64,000 nt of DNA from Azolla caroliniana (taxonomy: Eukaryota > Polypodiophyta), in the NCBI GenBank assembly GCA_043228905.1, contig JBHGNT010000002.1, positions 7,750,001 through 7,814,000 on the forward strand, given 5' to 3'. The position numbers and the translations under genes were made by a program. This document shows, piece after piece, positions 54,480-64,000 of the stretch (positions are counted from its first letter, which is position 1; the number at the start of each line of letters is the position of its first letter). The notes beneath the pieces were generated by a model. That model was not told the origin of the DNA and did not search any database. It saw nothing but the letters and a program-made list of their open reading frames with translations.

Positions 54480-55250
54480 TGTCATGAAGATTTCCGGCAA
54501 TTGTGAGAAAAAGTGCATTGTCTGCACTTGTACATTTGAAAAGTGGCATTGTGTGCACCGTCACTAGAAGAGGGAAAAGTAGATCAGGCTAATTTGGCTA
54601 AATTGGCAAAGTGCATTGTGTGCACTTGATCACCGAAACAGGGAAAATTGAAGGGTGAAGAGGGTGCTAGTACAGTTAATAAGTGTCATAAGTGCACTTA
54701 CATACATTGTGGACTGCGAAGGTGAGGGCATTAAATGTACTTCTCCCATCACCACTCTGAAAATCATAGCAAGATAGATCCTCTAAAAAAGAGCAATATT
54801 TGTTCCACATTGTAACGTCCTTCCCTCCTTGTACAATAAAAGGAGGAAGGGGTCTCTTGTAAAAGGGTTCCCTGTTTTTGTTTTGTTCACCGTCTTGGTT
54901 TGGGGTTCCCTTTTGGGTTAGGTCTTCGTGTTTGTTTAGGGTTTAGGGTGCCCTCCAAATGTTCTGGTGCAGCTCTGTCTCTTGTGCAAGACCCCACTCG
55001 ATGCGATGAGCCCGAGAGCTCCCCGACTAGGGGCTTGGCTGTAGACAATTGCTACATCTATTATGTTTGGACCGGCTCAAAGTCAACATTGTAATTTGTT
55101 GCCATATATATGAATTTGTGGATATATATATGCTACATCCGGTGCAGCCGGTTCCAGAGAAAGTCGACCTCTCGGTATCCATCTCTTCTTGGTTTGTGAT
55201 CTCGGTGGTCTCGCCCGATCTGACACGCAAGTGCGGTTTTCCGCGACATC
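54480..55250 (+). repeat. 3' LTR of family B (plus copy)
   Basis: Begins TGTCATGAAGATTTCCGGC, matching the LTR at 25581. Contains the shared CTTGTGCAAGACCCC and GAGCCCGAGAGCTCCCC motifs near 54975-55025. It ends before chromovirus D resumes at about 55257. The exact right end (near CCGCGACA, about 55248) is inferred. Confidence 0.65.
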
Positions 55251-55256
55251 GTCTTG

Positions 55257-56423
55257 TCTGTCCATTGGATTGAGTATGATCCATGGAGCTCAAGCTCAAT
55301 GTAGTTACTAACTTCTTTAACACTTGTGTCCAAAAGTCACTAGTAAACTTTAGATCTCGATCACTCACGATATCCATCGGTTACCAGTAAAACCAAATTA
55401 ACTTATCAACGAATTGGTAAGCCAGTTCAAGAGCTGTTACCGTGGTTTTAGTAGCAATAAATTTGGCCATTTTAGTTAGTATATCAACCACAACCTAGAT
55501 GGCATCATGGCCTTTTTGGGTGCAAGGAAGACTAATAATAAAATCCATGGATATACTTTCCCATGTATTTTTAGGATTTTCCAGGGGATGTAAAAGCCCA
55601 ACGTCTTTAAGTCGGTCAGCTTTGTTAACTTGACACTGGTGACACTTAGACACATAGCTATGTATTTCAGGACACATCTTAGGCCAATATAATTGAGTGG
55701 AGATGAGAACAAGTGTGTAATGTATTCTAGGGTGCCCTGCTGAGGGGGCATCATGGCATTGAAAAAGAATTCTCTTTTTTATCTCAGGTAAATCTGGACA
55801 CAAACCTTCCCATTACCATAGACCTAATCGTTCGGAATGTGGAAGGAGTCCTTCAAGGTTGTGGTGATGTCTATTCTAGACTCAACTCTCGCCTAGTATT
55901 TTCCAAAATAACTATCATTAGGATACTTTCCTCAAAGGTTATCATAAAGATTTGAAGTTAAGCATGTTAACTTCACAGATGTGACTCAGTGCATCAACGA
56001 AAATGATTATGAAACCTTTACACTATCATATGGTAAAATGAAAGTCCTCGATGAGATCTGCATATCGTGCCTTACGACCCTTGAGCTCTTGTTGGTCACA
56101 AAAATATTTCAAGGCTCCTTCGTCGTAGTTACCACAAAATGATTTCCATAAAGATAATGGCACCATGGCTTTAGCGCATGGATAACTGCAAATAACTCAT
56201 TTTCTTGAACGGTATACTCACATTGAGCAGAATCAAGTTTATTAATCTTAAATGTTGTTGGTTTACCATCTTAATATCGGAAAAAACCAATAGCATAATA
56301 ACTTGCCTCAGTTTCAACTTGAAAAGGGTTTGAAGGATCTGGTAAAAGAAGTGAAGGAGCGTTGGACACCTGGTCCTGAAGTTCCTTAAAGGCAAGGTCT
56401 AGGGTTGCATTCCATACTACCGG
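55257..56423 (-). pseudogene. Chromovirus D, RNase H and integrase core (fragment 1)
   Basis: Minus strand. RNase H start at about 56300-56420 (LAFKELQDQV, FQVETEASYYAIG, with E for the first catalytic D). Integrase zinc module and core at 55495-55803 (CHDAPSAGHPRIHYT, YVSKCHQCQVNKA, SISMDFIISLP). The second catalytic aspartate is in MDIVSDRDLKFTS (55350-55377). It breaks at HTQSNGQT (55260), just before the catalytic glutamate, and continues at 25580. Many stops are present. Confidence 0.75.
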
Positions 56424-57002
56424 TGTTGTGGTATTCCGCGAGTACGTGTAAGATCTTAGGCGGGACCGCAGGGGTCTTGGACTAGGGACTAGAGGGTGAA
56501 TGGAAGCTTAGCCCGAGAGGAGAGGAGAAAGAATAGGACATAAACATAGAATGGATGGAGGCAAGATACACAAATGAGTTATATTAAGAAACACCAAAGG
56601 CTTTACAACCATGGCCGCAAAGGCCAAACAAAAACACTATATGGAACCCTAACTGGATAAGTAAAGTAAAGAAGATGATGAAGAAGAAACCCTTAGCGAA
56701 ACCCTAAACCCGAAATGGTATGAAGAAGAAGAAGAATAGTAAAACCCTAGACAAAACCCTAAAACCAAAATAGAAACTCTCCACCTAAGTGGTATACTTC
56801 TCTCACTCAAAATAGGCAACCCGTTCACAAGAGACTCCTCCCTTCCTTTTAGAGCCTAGGGAGGGAGGGACATTACAATGTGGGATAAAGTCTCCCCCTT
56901 ATTCTATACACCATTTTCCTACTATATATGTGCACATGTTGCACATTGCCGACTTGCCCATTCCATCCCGATTTCACACCAAAGCCGGAAATCTTCACGA
57001 CA
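56424..57002 (-). repeat. Family B-type 3' LTR, minus strand
   Basis: Starts on the minus strand TGTCGTGAAGATTTCCGGC, ends CACAACA (plus start 56424 TGTTGTGG). It contains AAACCCTA-like repeats from about 56645-56770, a GAAGAAGAAGAA run and the shared CTCCCTTCC ... GGGAGGGAGGG block near 56840-56870. Confidence 0.65.
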
Positions 57003-57565
57003 TCCACCTGCACCAAACCGCACATCCACTGGTATGTGCCATGGAAGGAAAAGGTGAGATATTTCGACGATGGTGATCAACCGGGTTCTTCGCCGTCCCG
57101 GCAACCGACCGCCTTGCGGGCTCTTACCAACCCCGATCCGTCGACTTTCGGGAGCTCGCCTCCGCGGCTATCCTTGTTGACCTTGCTCGATTTCATCTTC
57201 CATTTCCAGCATGCCCATCCCTTCCATACAAACCATTGTATCCTCCCGTTTCGCCGTATCCGCCGCACGTCCCCGAACCATTGGCTCCATCCTATCTGCC
57301 ATATCCGATGCTCACACCTTCTTCCCCGATTGGTCCTCCCAGACACTGTTGCCGATCCAGTCGCTCCTCCTTTGTCCGTCGCGTATGCCCTCCGATTAGG
57401 CCCCCGGTCACTTCAGTTGTACACTGGATTCCGCGCCTCGCGTATCGCGTGTGTCCCTCCTTTGGTTTGACCGTGTCCTCGTCCCGAGCACCTCGGTGTG
57501 TCGTCTCTCTCTGTTCCAGACTTGCCTTCCGTGGGCTCTCCGTTGATGTCGTCCTCCAAATACAT
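57003..57565 (-). pseudogene. Family B-type 3' internal remnant, minus strand
   Basis: Directly follows the LTR at 57002, with a purine-rich GTGCAGGTGGA on the minus strand as polypurine tract. The open stretches on either strand are Pro/Ser or Arg/Trp rich. No motif is recognisable. Truncated at the family A LTR (57566). Confidence 0.5.
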
Positions 57566-58250
57566 TGTCGTGCCTTTCGGCTCTGGATCGTTGCGCGAGT
57601 CGGGTGGGAACCGCTGGGGTTTTGGACTAGGAGGAAAGAAAATTCTAAGGCAATTAAGAATATGAAATATATTGTAAGAAAGAAAGATATGAAAAACTCG
57701 TGAATTCCATGATTATATTATATTATATTAATCAACCCTTCTAAAATAATCAACAACCTCTATACATCTTTCTCTCTTCCTTATATAGTGTTGGAAGAGT
57801 CTAAGTTTATCACATGCAAGCATCATGCTTTTTCCTATCTTTAGTTTTCATGCACACTGCATGTGCATGATTAGCTTTCTATCTCATCTTTTCTTTTTAA
57901 CTCGAGTGTCTATGCATGAATAACTTTTTGTACCATGCATGTCTAGAATATTTACATGGGATAAAGTTTAGTATAACTTTAAAATTCATAATACGCTAGT
58001 ATAATGCTAATGCTTAACATTATTAACATGGAGGTGCAAGGTTCAAATCTTGCCCTATGCATGTAATATATAATTTTATACTTTCTTCTATTTATAAATA
58101 TGTCTCTTCATCTGGTGAGAACTTCTCACCGGCTTCTTCATTCGGCTCTTGCCGGTTCTACTTCATCCGGTTCTTACTGGGTACTCCATATCCTATCCGG
58201 AGAAACCAAAAATGTAAATTTTCACGTAGTGTGCAAATTACACTACGACA
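57566..58250 (-). repeat. 3' LTR of Ty3 family A copy 3
   Basis: 685 bp. On the minus strand it begins TGTCGTAGTGTAA and ends GGCACGACA, matching 10517-11203. The plus-strand tRNA-like module (GCAAGGTTCAAATCTTGC) is at about 57995-58054. Confidence 0.85.
57995..58054 (+). other. Antisense tRNA-like module in the family A LTR (copy 3)
   Basis: Plus-strand GGAGGTGCAAGGTTCAAATC followed by TTGCC gives a 5-bp T-arm-like stem. The upstream TATAATGCTAATGC is A-box-like. It is antisense to the element, as in copy 1. Confidence 0.5.
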
Positions 58251-58264
58251 CTCGCCCCCTCCGA
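58251..58264 (-). promoter_or_regulatory. Polypurine tract of family A copy 3
   Basis: Minus-strand CGGAGGGGGCGAG directly adjoins the LTR start. The plus-strand copy has GGAGGGAGCGAG at the same place. Confidence 0.8.
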
Positions 58265-58306
58265 AACCGCACATCCTCCGGTATGTGCCGAAGTCCCCGA
58301 TGCTTG

Positions 58307-61300
58307 CTATTCACCTTCATCCGAAGCTTCCTCCAATTCTCCCCTTAAGTCGACTATGAGTTGTAATCCACTTTCCTCGCTTTCCGCATCACCGCGATCT
58401 TCGTCCGATTGCTCCTTCTTGTCGGTCTTGTCTAGCATCGCATAGGATTCTTCTTCAGTCCACTTCTTGAAAATCTTCACCCGTTTCCCGGCTATAGGCA
58501 CTCGTAGCATCGTTCCATCCAACTCGCATAGTCGGTAAGTTCCGTTGTCGAAAACTTTCCGAACCTCGTATGGCCCAAACCACCTTTTCGCGAACTTCCA
58601 CATCGTTGTATGTTGATGATCCAAACTACTGTCGTAGACAATCACCCAATCTCCTTCTTCAATCTTCCGCGGTTGTAGTCGGTGCTTTGTGTCGAACCGG
58701 CTTTTGTTCTGGAATTGCGCTTCTTGTTGTCAGCGTATTGCTTCCGCTATGTCTTCCGGTCTTCCCTCTAGTTGTCGTATCCGGACCATCAGTAGTTCTT
58801 CCCGGCTCATCTATTCCTTCCACGATAGCACTGTCCATGTCGCGATTGCAGTTTCCGTTAGCATTACGAGTGCTTGTCCGGTCATGAATTCTGCCGGCAT
58901 GTAACCGGTTACGGAGCTATGCGTCGTCCGATCCGCCCATAGTGCATATGGAAGCATCTGTGGCCAATCCTTCACCCTTCCATCGCATGCCTTCGCAAGT
59001 GCTTTGACAATCGGACTATGTCCTCGTTCTATCTTCCCGTTGGCTTCCGGATTGTATGTCGTTGTCAGTGTTAACCGAACTCCATGTTTAGTGAAGAATT
59101 CCTTAGCTTTATCAGAGTCGAGTTCTCCCCGATTCGCAATCACTTGTCCTACGCACCCGTACCTGCAAAACACTTCTTCCAAAAGGAATTGGCATACCGT
59201 GGAATATGTTTTCCTCCGTAGCGCCCGACCTTCTACTTGGTTTGTGAGATCTTCCTGAGCTAACACCAAGTACTTCTTTTGTCCGATCCCGGTTGGCATG
59301 GCTACAATATCGACCATCCATTTGAAGTTGATTGTTGGTGAGAATGTCGGATGTAACTCATCTCCGTGTCGAACTCCGGAGTAATTTTGACACTTCTCGT
59401 AGCTTTCCGTGAACTCCGCTATATCTTTGTACATGTTCTTCCACCAATATTTTTGTTTGATTTTCACAAAAGTTGCCCATGTTCCTCGATGTCCAGCCCA
59501 ATCGGATTCGTGAAATTCGGACATTATCCGGTTTCGTTGCTCTTTCGTCCCGACTACTCGAAGTGGTATGCCATCCGGTCTTTTCGGCTCCCTCCATAGT
59601 AATCCATTTTTTAAGAAGAACATTCAGACTTGCCACTTCTTACTTCGGATCTCGGCTCTCTTCTCTTTATTGTCCGATGATTCCTCGATTTCTTGTAGCA
59701 CTTTCCCAATCAGCAAGCTTTCTCCCTCGTATTCTTCTTCCCAGAATTCTCGGATTACGTTCACCCGGCATATGTGCTCCGAAGCAAAGTAGTCTTCGGA
59801 AACTTCTTCATTATCAGATTCGGTTATGTTATCTCCGAACCGCGCCCTTGATAACATATCCGCTACCGTGTTTTCTTTTCCGGAGATGTGTCGTACCTCC
59901 GGATTAAGCGACTTAACATATGCAATCCATCTTAGCATAGCCACATCCGGTATCGTGCAACACCGCATCATCCCGAGTATCAGAAGACAATCCGTTTCGA
60001 TCACTACTTCGGATCCGATCAAATAATCTCGATTTGATTTGATTGCCAACACGACTCCCCATAATTCTCTTTTAACTTGTGCATATCCGCGTTGCCTTTC
60101 GTTGAGAACCTTTGCTCCGAATCGGATCAGATATCGCGAACCTTCCGGAACGGCTTGATTGATGACCCATCCGATTCCGGTTGGACTTGTGTCAACCGTT
60201 ACTATGATCGGTCGGTCATAGTTCGGCTTCTTTAGTGCTTTTGCCCTCCGTAGTGATTTCTTGAGCTTCTTCACGGCTTTGGTATGCTCCAGTTTCCATT
60301 CAAACTTCTTACCCTTCCGCAACAAGTGATAGAGTGGGTCCACTATATGCGCATAGTGCGGAATCCATATGTGATAGAATGCACATGCTCCAAGAAACCT
60401 TCGAACTTCGGATTGTGACTCACATACTTCTTTCATAGCTTGAATCGCGTCGATCTTGGTTGGTGATGGTCTTCGGCCGTAGGGCCCACATAGATGTTGG
60501 ACTACCAATATTTCTTCTTGCCCGAATGCCGATATCTCACCGGAAAGTGTTAGGTGCACATCTTCTAACTTTCGAAGCACTTTCTCGGAATCGCAAATAT
60601 GGTCAACTACGAACTTTCAACATCCCCGATCATCCATTCATCTTTTTCTTCTACCGTGCATCCTTTCACTGGAATGTCATCTAGGAATGACATCGTTATC
60701 TCCGGAATGCAGTCTCGAAGCACCTTGTTCATCGCATTCATCATATGTGCGACCGAGTTCGTCGCGCCTTGTGGTAGCGTACACATCCGGACTAATCCTA
60801 TCGGTGTCCGCATGGTAGTGATGTCTCGGCTCTTCACAACTAGTTGGAATTGGTCACATCCGAATTATAGGTCTCCGATGGAGTATATCGCGCGACTGGC
60901 AAATGCTTCCGCAAATTCGTCCACTATTGGACCGACTCCGGAGTTCCGGATCGTGACCTTGTTCACCGGTTGCAAATCTTGAATAAATCGGAGTGACCCA
61001 TTCTTCTTCGGAACCGTAAACCATCGATTTGAGTATGGATCATTTGATGGCTCTAGAATCCCCATCACCACCTTCTCCTTGAGCAAGTCGATGATTTTCG
61101 GAATATGCGCCCGTGGCAGTGGAATCGGCTTTAGGTTCCACGGCACATGGTCAATCGTGAAGATCACCATCGGCTCCACTATCTTCGGGTCAGCGCATCC
61201 TATTTATTTTGATGTAAATGCAAATGCTCTCCCATGTCGCTCTAGCATCCCACGGGATCGTTCTTCTTCATTCTTTAATAGGAACCCACCTCCACCGATC

Positions 61301-61854
61301 CGAAGTTTCTTCCGGGTCTTATCCGTGAAGGCATGTCCGATTTCCATGGACTTCCGAAGTGTCGGATCCCCTGAGACTTCTTTCCTCTTTTGTTCGCTAT
61401 CTGCGGGTAACGGTACCGCGGCCGGTTTCACTTTCTTCTCCACGGTCTTGTATTTCGTACTTACCATTGCTTCTTCTTTGTGGAGTGCATCAGGCCCCAT
61501 TTTCACAATGATCTCGTACATCTCGACCAATGTATCTTCCGCGAGCTCTTCAAGTTGTTGTAGTGTACTCCCATAGAACACTTCTTTGACTATTCCCACG
61601 ATTTCTTCGTCTTCTTTTATTATTGATGCCGACCGTAACTTATCCTCTACTTTTCGGTATTCTTTCTTCATTCCTCTGGTTACGGCTGTGTACGTGGATG
61701 CCCCATCCAGACCGATTCGTACTTGTTTTGCACCAAGAGGTTTCTTCCGGTGTGGGGTATCAGGGCTTCTCGGACTATCACTTCCCCACTCCGCAACAGT
61801 CCGCTCTAAAAATCCATTCTTGTTTGGACAAGAGCTCTCTCTTGTTCCTTTCAT
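58307..61854 (-). pseudogene. Ty3 family A pol: RT, RNase H, integrase, C-terminal tail (copy 3)
   Basis: The most complete copy of family A pol. RT at about 60580-61200 has VPKKNGSLRFIQDLQPVNK and YSIGDLYSGYDQ (with a stop at the join), then catalytic MSFLDDIPVKG near 60680. RNase H at 59624-60200 has VTVDTSPTGIGWVI and HISGKENTVADMLSRARF. Integrase at 58811-59623 has HESDWAGHRGTW and CEKCQN, then catalytic MVDIVAMP (59310), ANRGELDSDKAKEF (59120) and NGKIERGHSP (59030). The C-terminal tail (GTYRLCELDGTMLRV, acidic end) is at 58307-58645. Stops at about 59620 and 60860 and shifts near 60600 and 58800 disable it. Confidence 0.88.
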
Positions 61855-62208
61855 GATTTGCCGGCACTGTTAGGAATTGGACGGATTTCCCTCCGTTTTG
61901 CCTCCGAATTCGTGCAAAAGCCGCACCACTATCGAGCACCTTCGTCTCCATCCATGATGCTGTGACAAAGGGTTGCCCGAGGATCACGGAGTGTGAGACC
62001 TCGTCTTGTACGAAGAAATTTTGGTCGATCTCGACATCCCGGATCTTCACTGTCACATCTGGACAAGCCGCAGATAGATCTTCCGTTGCTTTAGTGGCCG
62101 CCCTGATCTGCCATCCATGATTGGTGTTAATAGGCCACTTCCCATTCCGGTAGAGCTCTTTGGACATCAAATTGATCCCCGATCCGTGATCAATCAATGC
62201 TAGCACGG
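61855..62208 (-). pseudogene. Family A protease, C-terminal part (copy 3)
   Basis: Reads LALIDHGSGINLMSKELYRN, a retropepsin active site with D-H-G in place of D-S/T-G, then HSVILGQPFVTASWMETKV. Family B has the same unusual triplet. The coding sequence is cut at 62208 by a solo LTR and continues at 62962 toward gag. Confidence 0.8.
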
Positions 62209-62961
62209 TGTCGTTAAGAATTTCGGCTAGAGGTGGAAACCGGGAACATTGGCTACATCGGCAGGGTGCAGCGTGTGTACGCACCCATGTATATTCAGTG
62301 TGAATATCGAGGGCGCCTTTATGGCGCCGAAGAGTAGTCAAGTCGGGACAGACGATCCCATGTAAGTCGGGATTTATCCCACATTGTAACGCACCCCTCT
62401 CCTTGTTCTATAAAAGGAAGGGAACGCCCTTTGTGAAAGGGTTGCCCATTTTGCATTAGAGGGTACACCGTTAGGTTTAGAGTTAGTTTCTTCTTCTTCT
62501 TCTTCTTCTCCTTCGTGTTCGCTTAGGGTTTGCTTCAACTCATCTCCTGCGCAAGACCCCGCTCGGCGCGACAAGCCCGTGAGCTCCCCGATGGCGGCTT
62601 GGTAGCTGACGACTACTGTAACCTGCCTTGGAACGGCTCGAAGCCGGGAATGTATTCTTCTGTTTATATATATACATTTGCGTCTGTCTGCATATTCGCG
62701 TCTCTGTCGGTGTCGGGTGCTTCCCCTTTTCTGCGTTTCCTGTACATAAGGGCATGAGTCGTGTCGGCATGTGTGTGTATGTGCGTGTGTGTGCGTGAGT
62801 CGGTGTTAAGCGCGCTCTCTCTCTCTTTCTCTCTCTCCCTTCGGTCGCTTCCGGTGTTCTTCTAGGGTCCTTGGAAACGGTGAAGCACGACTTCCTACAC
62901 TCCGTCACTCCCTGGTCCAAGACCCCCGTGGTCCCGCCTTTCTCCACGCACGCGCGTAACA
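62209..62961 (+). mobile_element. Family B-type solo LTR inside the family A protease gene
   Basis: A 753-bp insert starting TGTCGTTAAGAATTTCGGC and ending CGCGTAACA. It shares the family B blocks: CCCACATTGTAACG, a CTATAAAAGG TATA region near 62410, and CGCAAGACCCCGCTCGGCGCGA near 62550. TG/GT and CT microsatellites lie at about 62760-62850. Flanking bases are CACGG on the left and ACGTG on the right, not a clean 5-bp duplication, so the junction may have changed after insertion. Confidence 0.75.
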
Positions 62962-64000
62962 ACGTGACAACGGGCTCTTTGATGTTGCCAATTCGGACCA
63001 GAGTCTCCGTAGTTGCACGCGCCCAGTGTGGCTTTGTATAGTGGGAATTCGGAAACTCGTCCTCCACTTCCATGTCGTTCATCAGAACAGTATTTGCATT
63101 CACAATCGGCGCATTTTCCTCCGTAGTTTGTCTTTTTCTTTTTACGAGATCCACAAGAAGATCATGGAACTCTTTTTTTGCTATTCCGACTAGTTCCCGA
63201 AGCGAAAAATCTACCCGGTTATCAAGGATTCTCTCCTCGAACACTTTGTTCAAGTCCGTTTGTTGTTCGATGTCCAAGGCAAGCTTGAATGCCGGAATCG
63301 TTTTTCCTTTCCCTCTTCCGTCGGAGTTCCAGCTCTTCGGTGTGCTCGATGGTCCAGCCGCATCCTCCGTGCGTTGCCGTTTGTCGTCCACATATACCTC
63401 ATGTAATTGACATAGGGCGTATACGCTATTCTTATCGACGGGGCACTCCCATCCCGTAGCTTCCCGAATGCCTTCCGCGGTGCTTCATATCTTGTCAGAG
63501 TCGGTTTTCTCGGTGTTTTCTAGCACTTCCAGCCAAAAAGACACCTTTGCTCCCAATGACTCCCCGACACGTATTCCCGCAGTTGTCGCATAATTGCTCT
63601 TCGCCGCTATTTCCTCCTCTATGACCTTCTTCATGCCTCCTTTTTGGAAGTTCCGTTGGAGCGGCTTCCGAGAGTCCATCGAATGAATCCAATTTCCCTC
63701 GTAGTAGATCAGATCTTGTCGTAGCGCTTCCTTGTGCTCGTCACAATCCCTCCGATCATGTTCGTCGACGTTCCATATACTTGGAACTTGTGGGACGGTC
63801 ATCCGACTTCTTCACCATCGCGATTTTTAGATTCTCCATCTCCTTCAGCAACTGCTCCACCGTAGTTGCGTCGATTCCCTTCTCAGTCATAGCTTCCCGA
63901 GCCCGCGGTTGATGGTCTTCCGATCCGGATCTCGGTTTCGGAATTGGTTCCGAAACCGTCTTTTCTTCGTTTGCAAGCCATTTCCCCCTCTTTTTGTATC
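62962..64000 (-). pseudogene. Family A gag (copy 3), running off the window
   Basis: Minus-strand gag. From the window edge: KWLANEEKTVSEPIPKPRS, a predicted coiled coil (TVEQLLKEMENLKIAM near 63830-63890), then blocks at 63485-63802. The 63391 frame (KRQRTEDAAGPSSTPKSWN, KRILDNR-type and LREL segments) leads into the protease start (VRIGNIKEPVVTL near 62975). Frames shift near 63780 and 63480. The start codon and 5' LTR are outside the window. The N-terminal coiled coil aligns with family B gag near 14990-15030. Confidence 0.7.

Noticed and set aside
55027-55377. A 116-residue protein ending in arginine-rich sequence
   Set aside because: It joins the tail of chromovirus D integrase to the reverse strand of a family B LTR across an insertion boundary.

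Overview
This window is intergenic heterochromatin of a land plant. It is almost entirely nested transposable elements, with no intact host gene. Plant origin is inferred from the retroelement classes: a Tat-lineage Ty3 element with an extra RNase H, Ty1/copia elements primed by initiator tRNA-Met, and chromodomain Ty3 elements. GT-AG introns in the one multi-exon gene also fit a nuclear genome. A Tf1/sushi-like self-priming chromovirus and a gene family I associate with non-seed plants suggest a lycophyte, fern or bryophyte; that is inference only.

Layout. 1-240 is the right end of a DNA transposon whose body lies outside the window. It sits in a Ty3 element called family A here (241-2306, 9314-9454, 10241-11203). 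That element is interrupted by an intact, very young Tat-type element (2307-9313, target duplication ACTAC) and by a copia solo LTR (9455-10240). Next come a related Ty3 element on the minus strand (family B, 11204-16519), a decayed copia element (16520-about 19227), and a decayed chromovirus on the minus strand ('D'). D is split into 19235-19752, 25433-25580 and about 55257-56423. It holds a sushi-like chromovirus on the plus strand (19753-25427, duplication ATGGC) and family B pieces of the plus strand (25581-28791 and 53308-about 55250). Between the family B pieces lies a second sushi-like element on the minus strand (28792-53307). The right end of the window holds a family B-type LTR (56424-57002) and a minus-strand family A copy (57566-64000), itself holding a family B-type solo LTR.

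The key object is inside the leader of the minus-strand sushi-like element: a DNA transposon at 34988-52790. It has terminal inverted repeats of about 33 bp and a probable 5-bp target duplication GGAAA. Its core, after removing two later retroelement insertions and a small duplication, is about 10 kb. It carries two divergent genes. One is a minus-strand gene resembling the DUF7869 family, with transposase-like motifs. The other is a seven-exon plus-strand gene predicted to join a ParB-like domain to a permuted (beta-class) DNA amino-methyltransferase. The methyltransferase promoter and 5' leader are tandemly triplicated, and its first intron holds an array of 25-bp palindromes. Both genes now carry stops and frameshifts. 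The 240 bp at the window start is a second copy of the same right end at another target, so the family has moved. I do not recognise this combination as a described transposon superfamily.

A second notable system is the sushi-like chromovirus. Its primer-binding site is complementary to the predicted 5' end of its own transcript, with compensatory change between copies, which predicts tRNA-independent self-priming. Its LTRs and the family A LTRs also contain degenerate tRNA-like modules in antisense.
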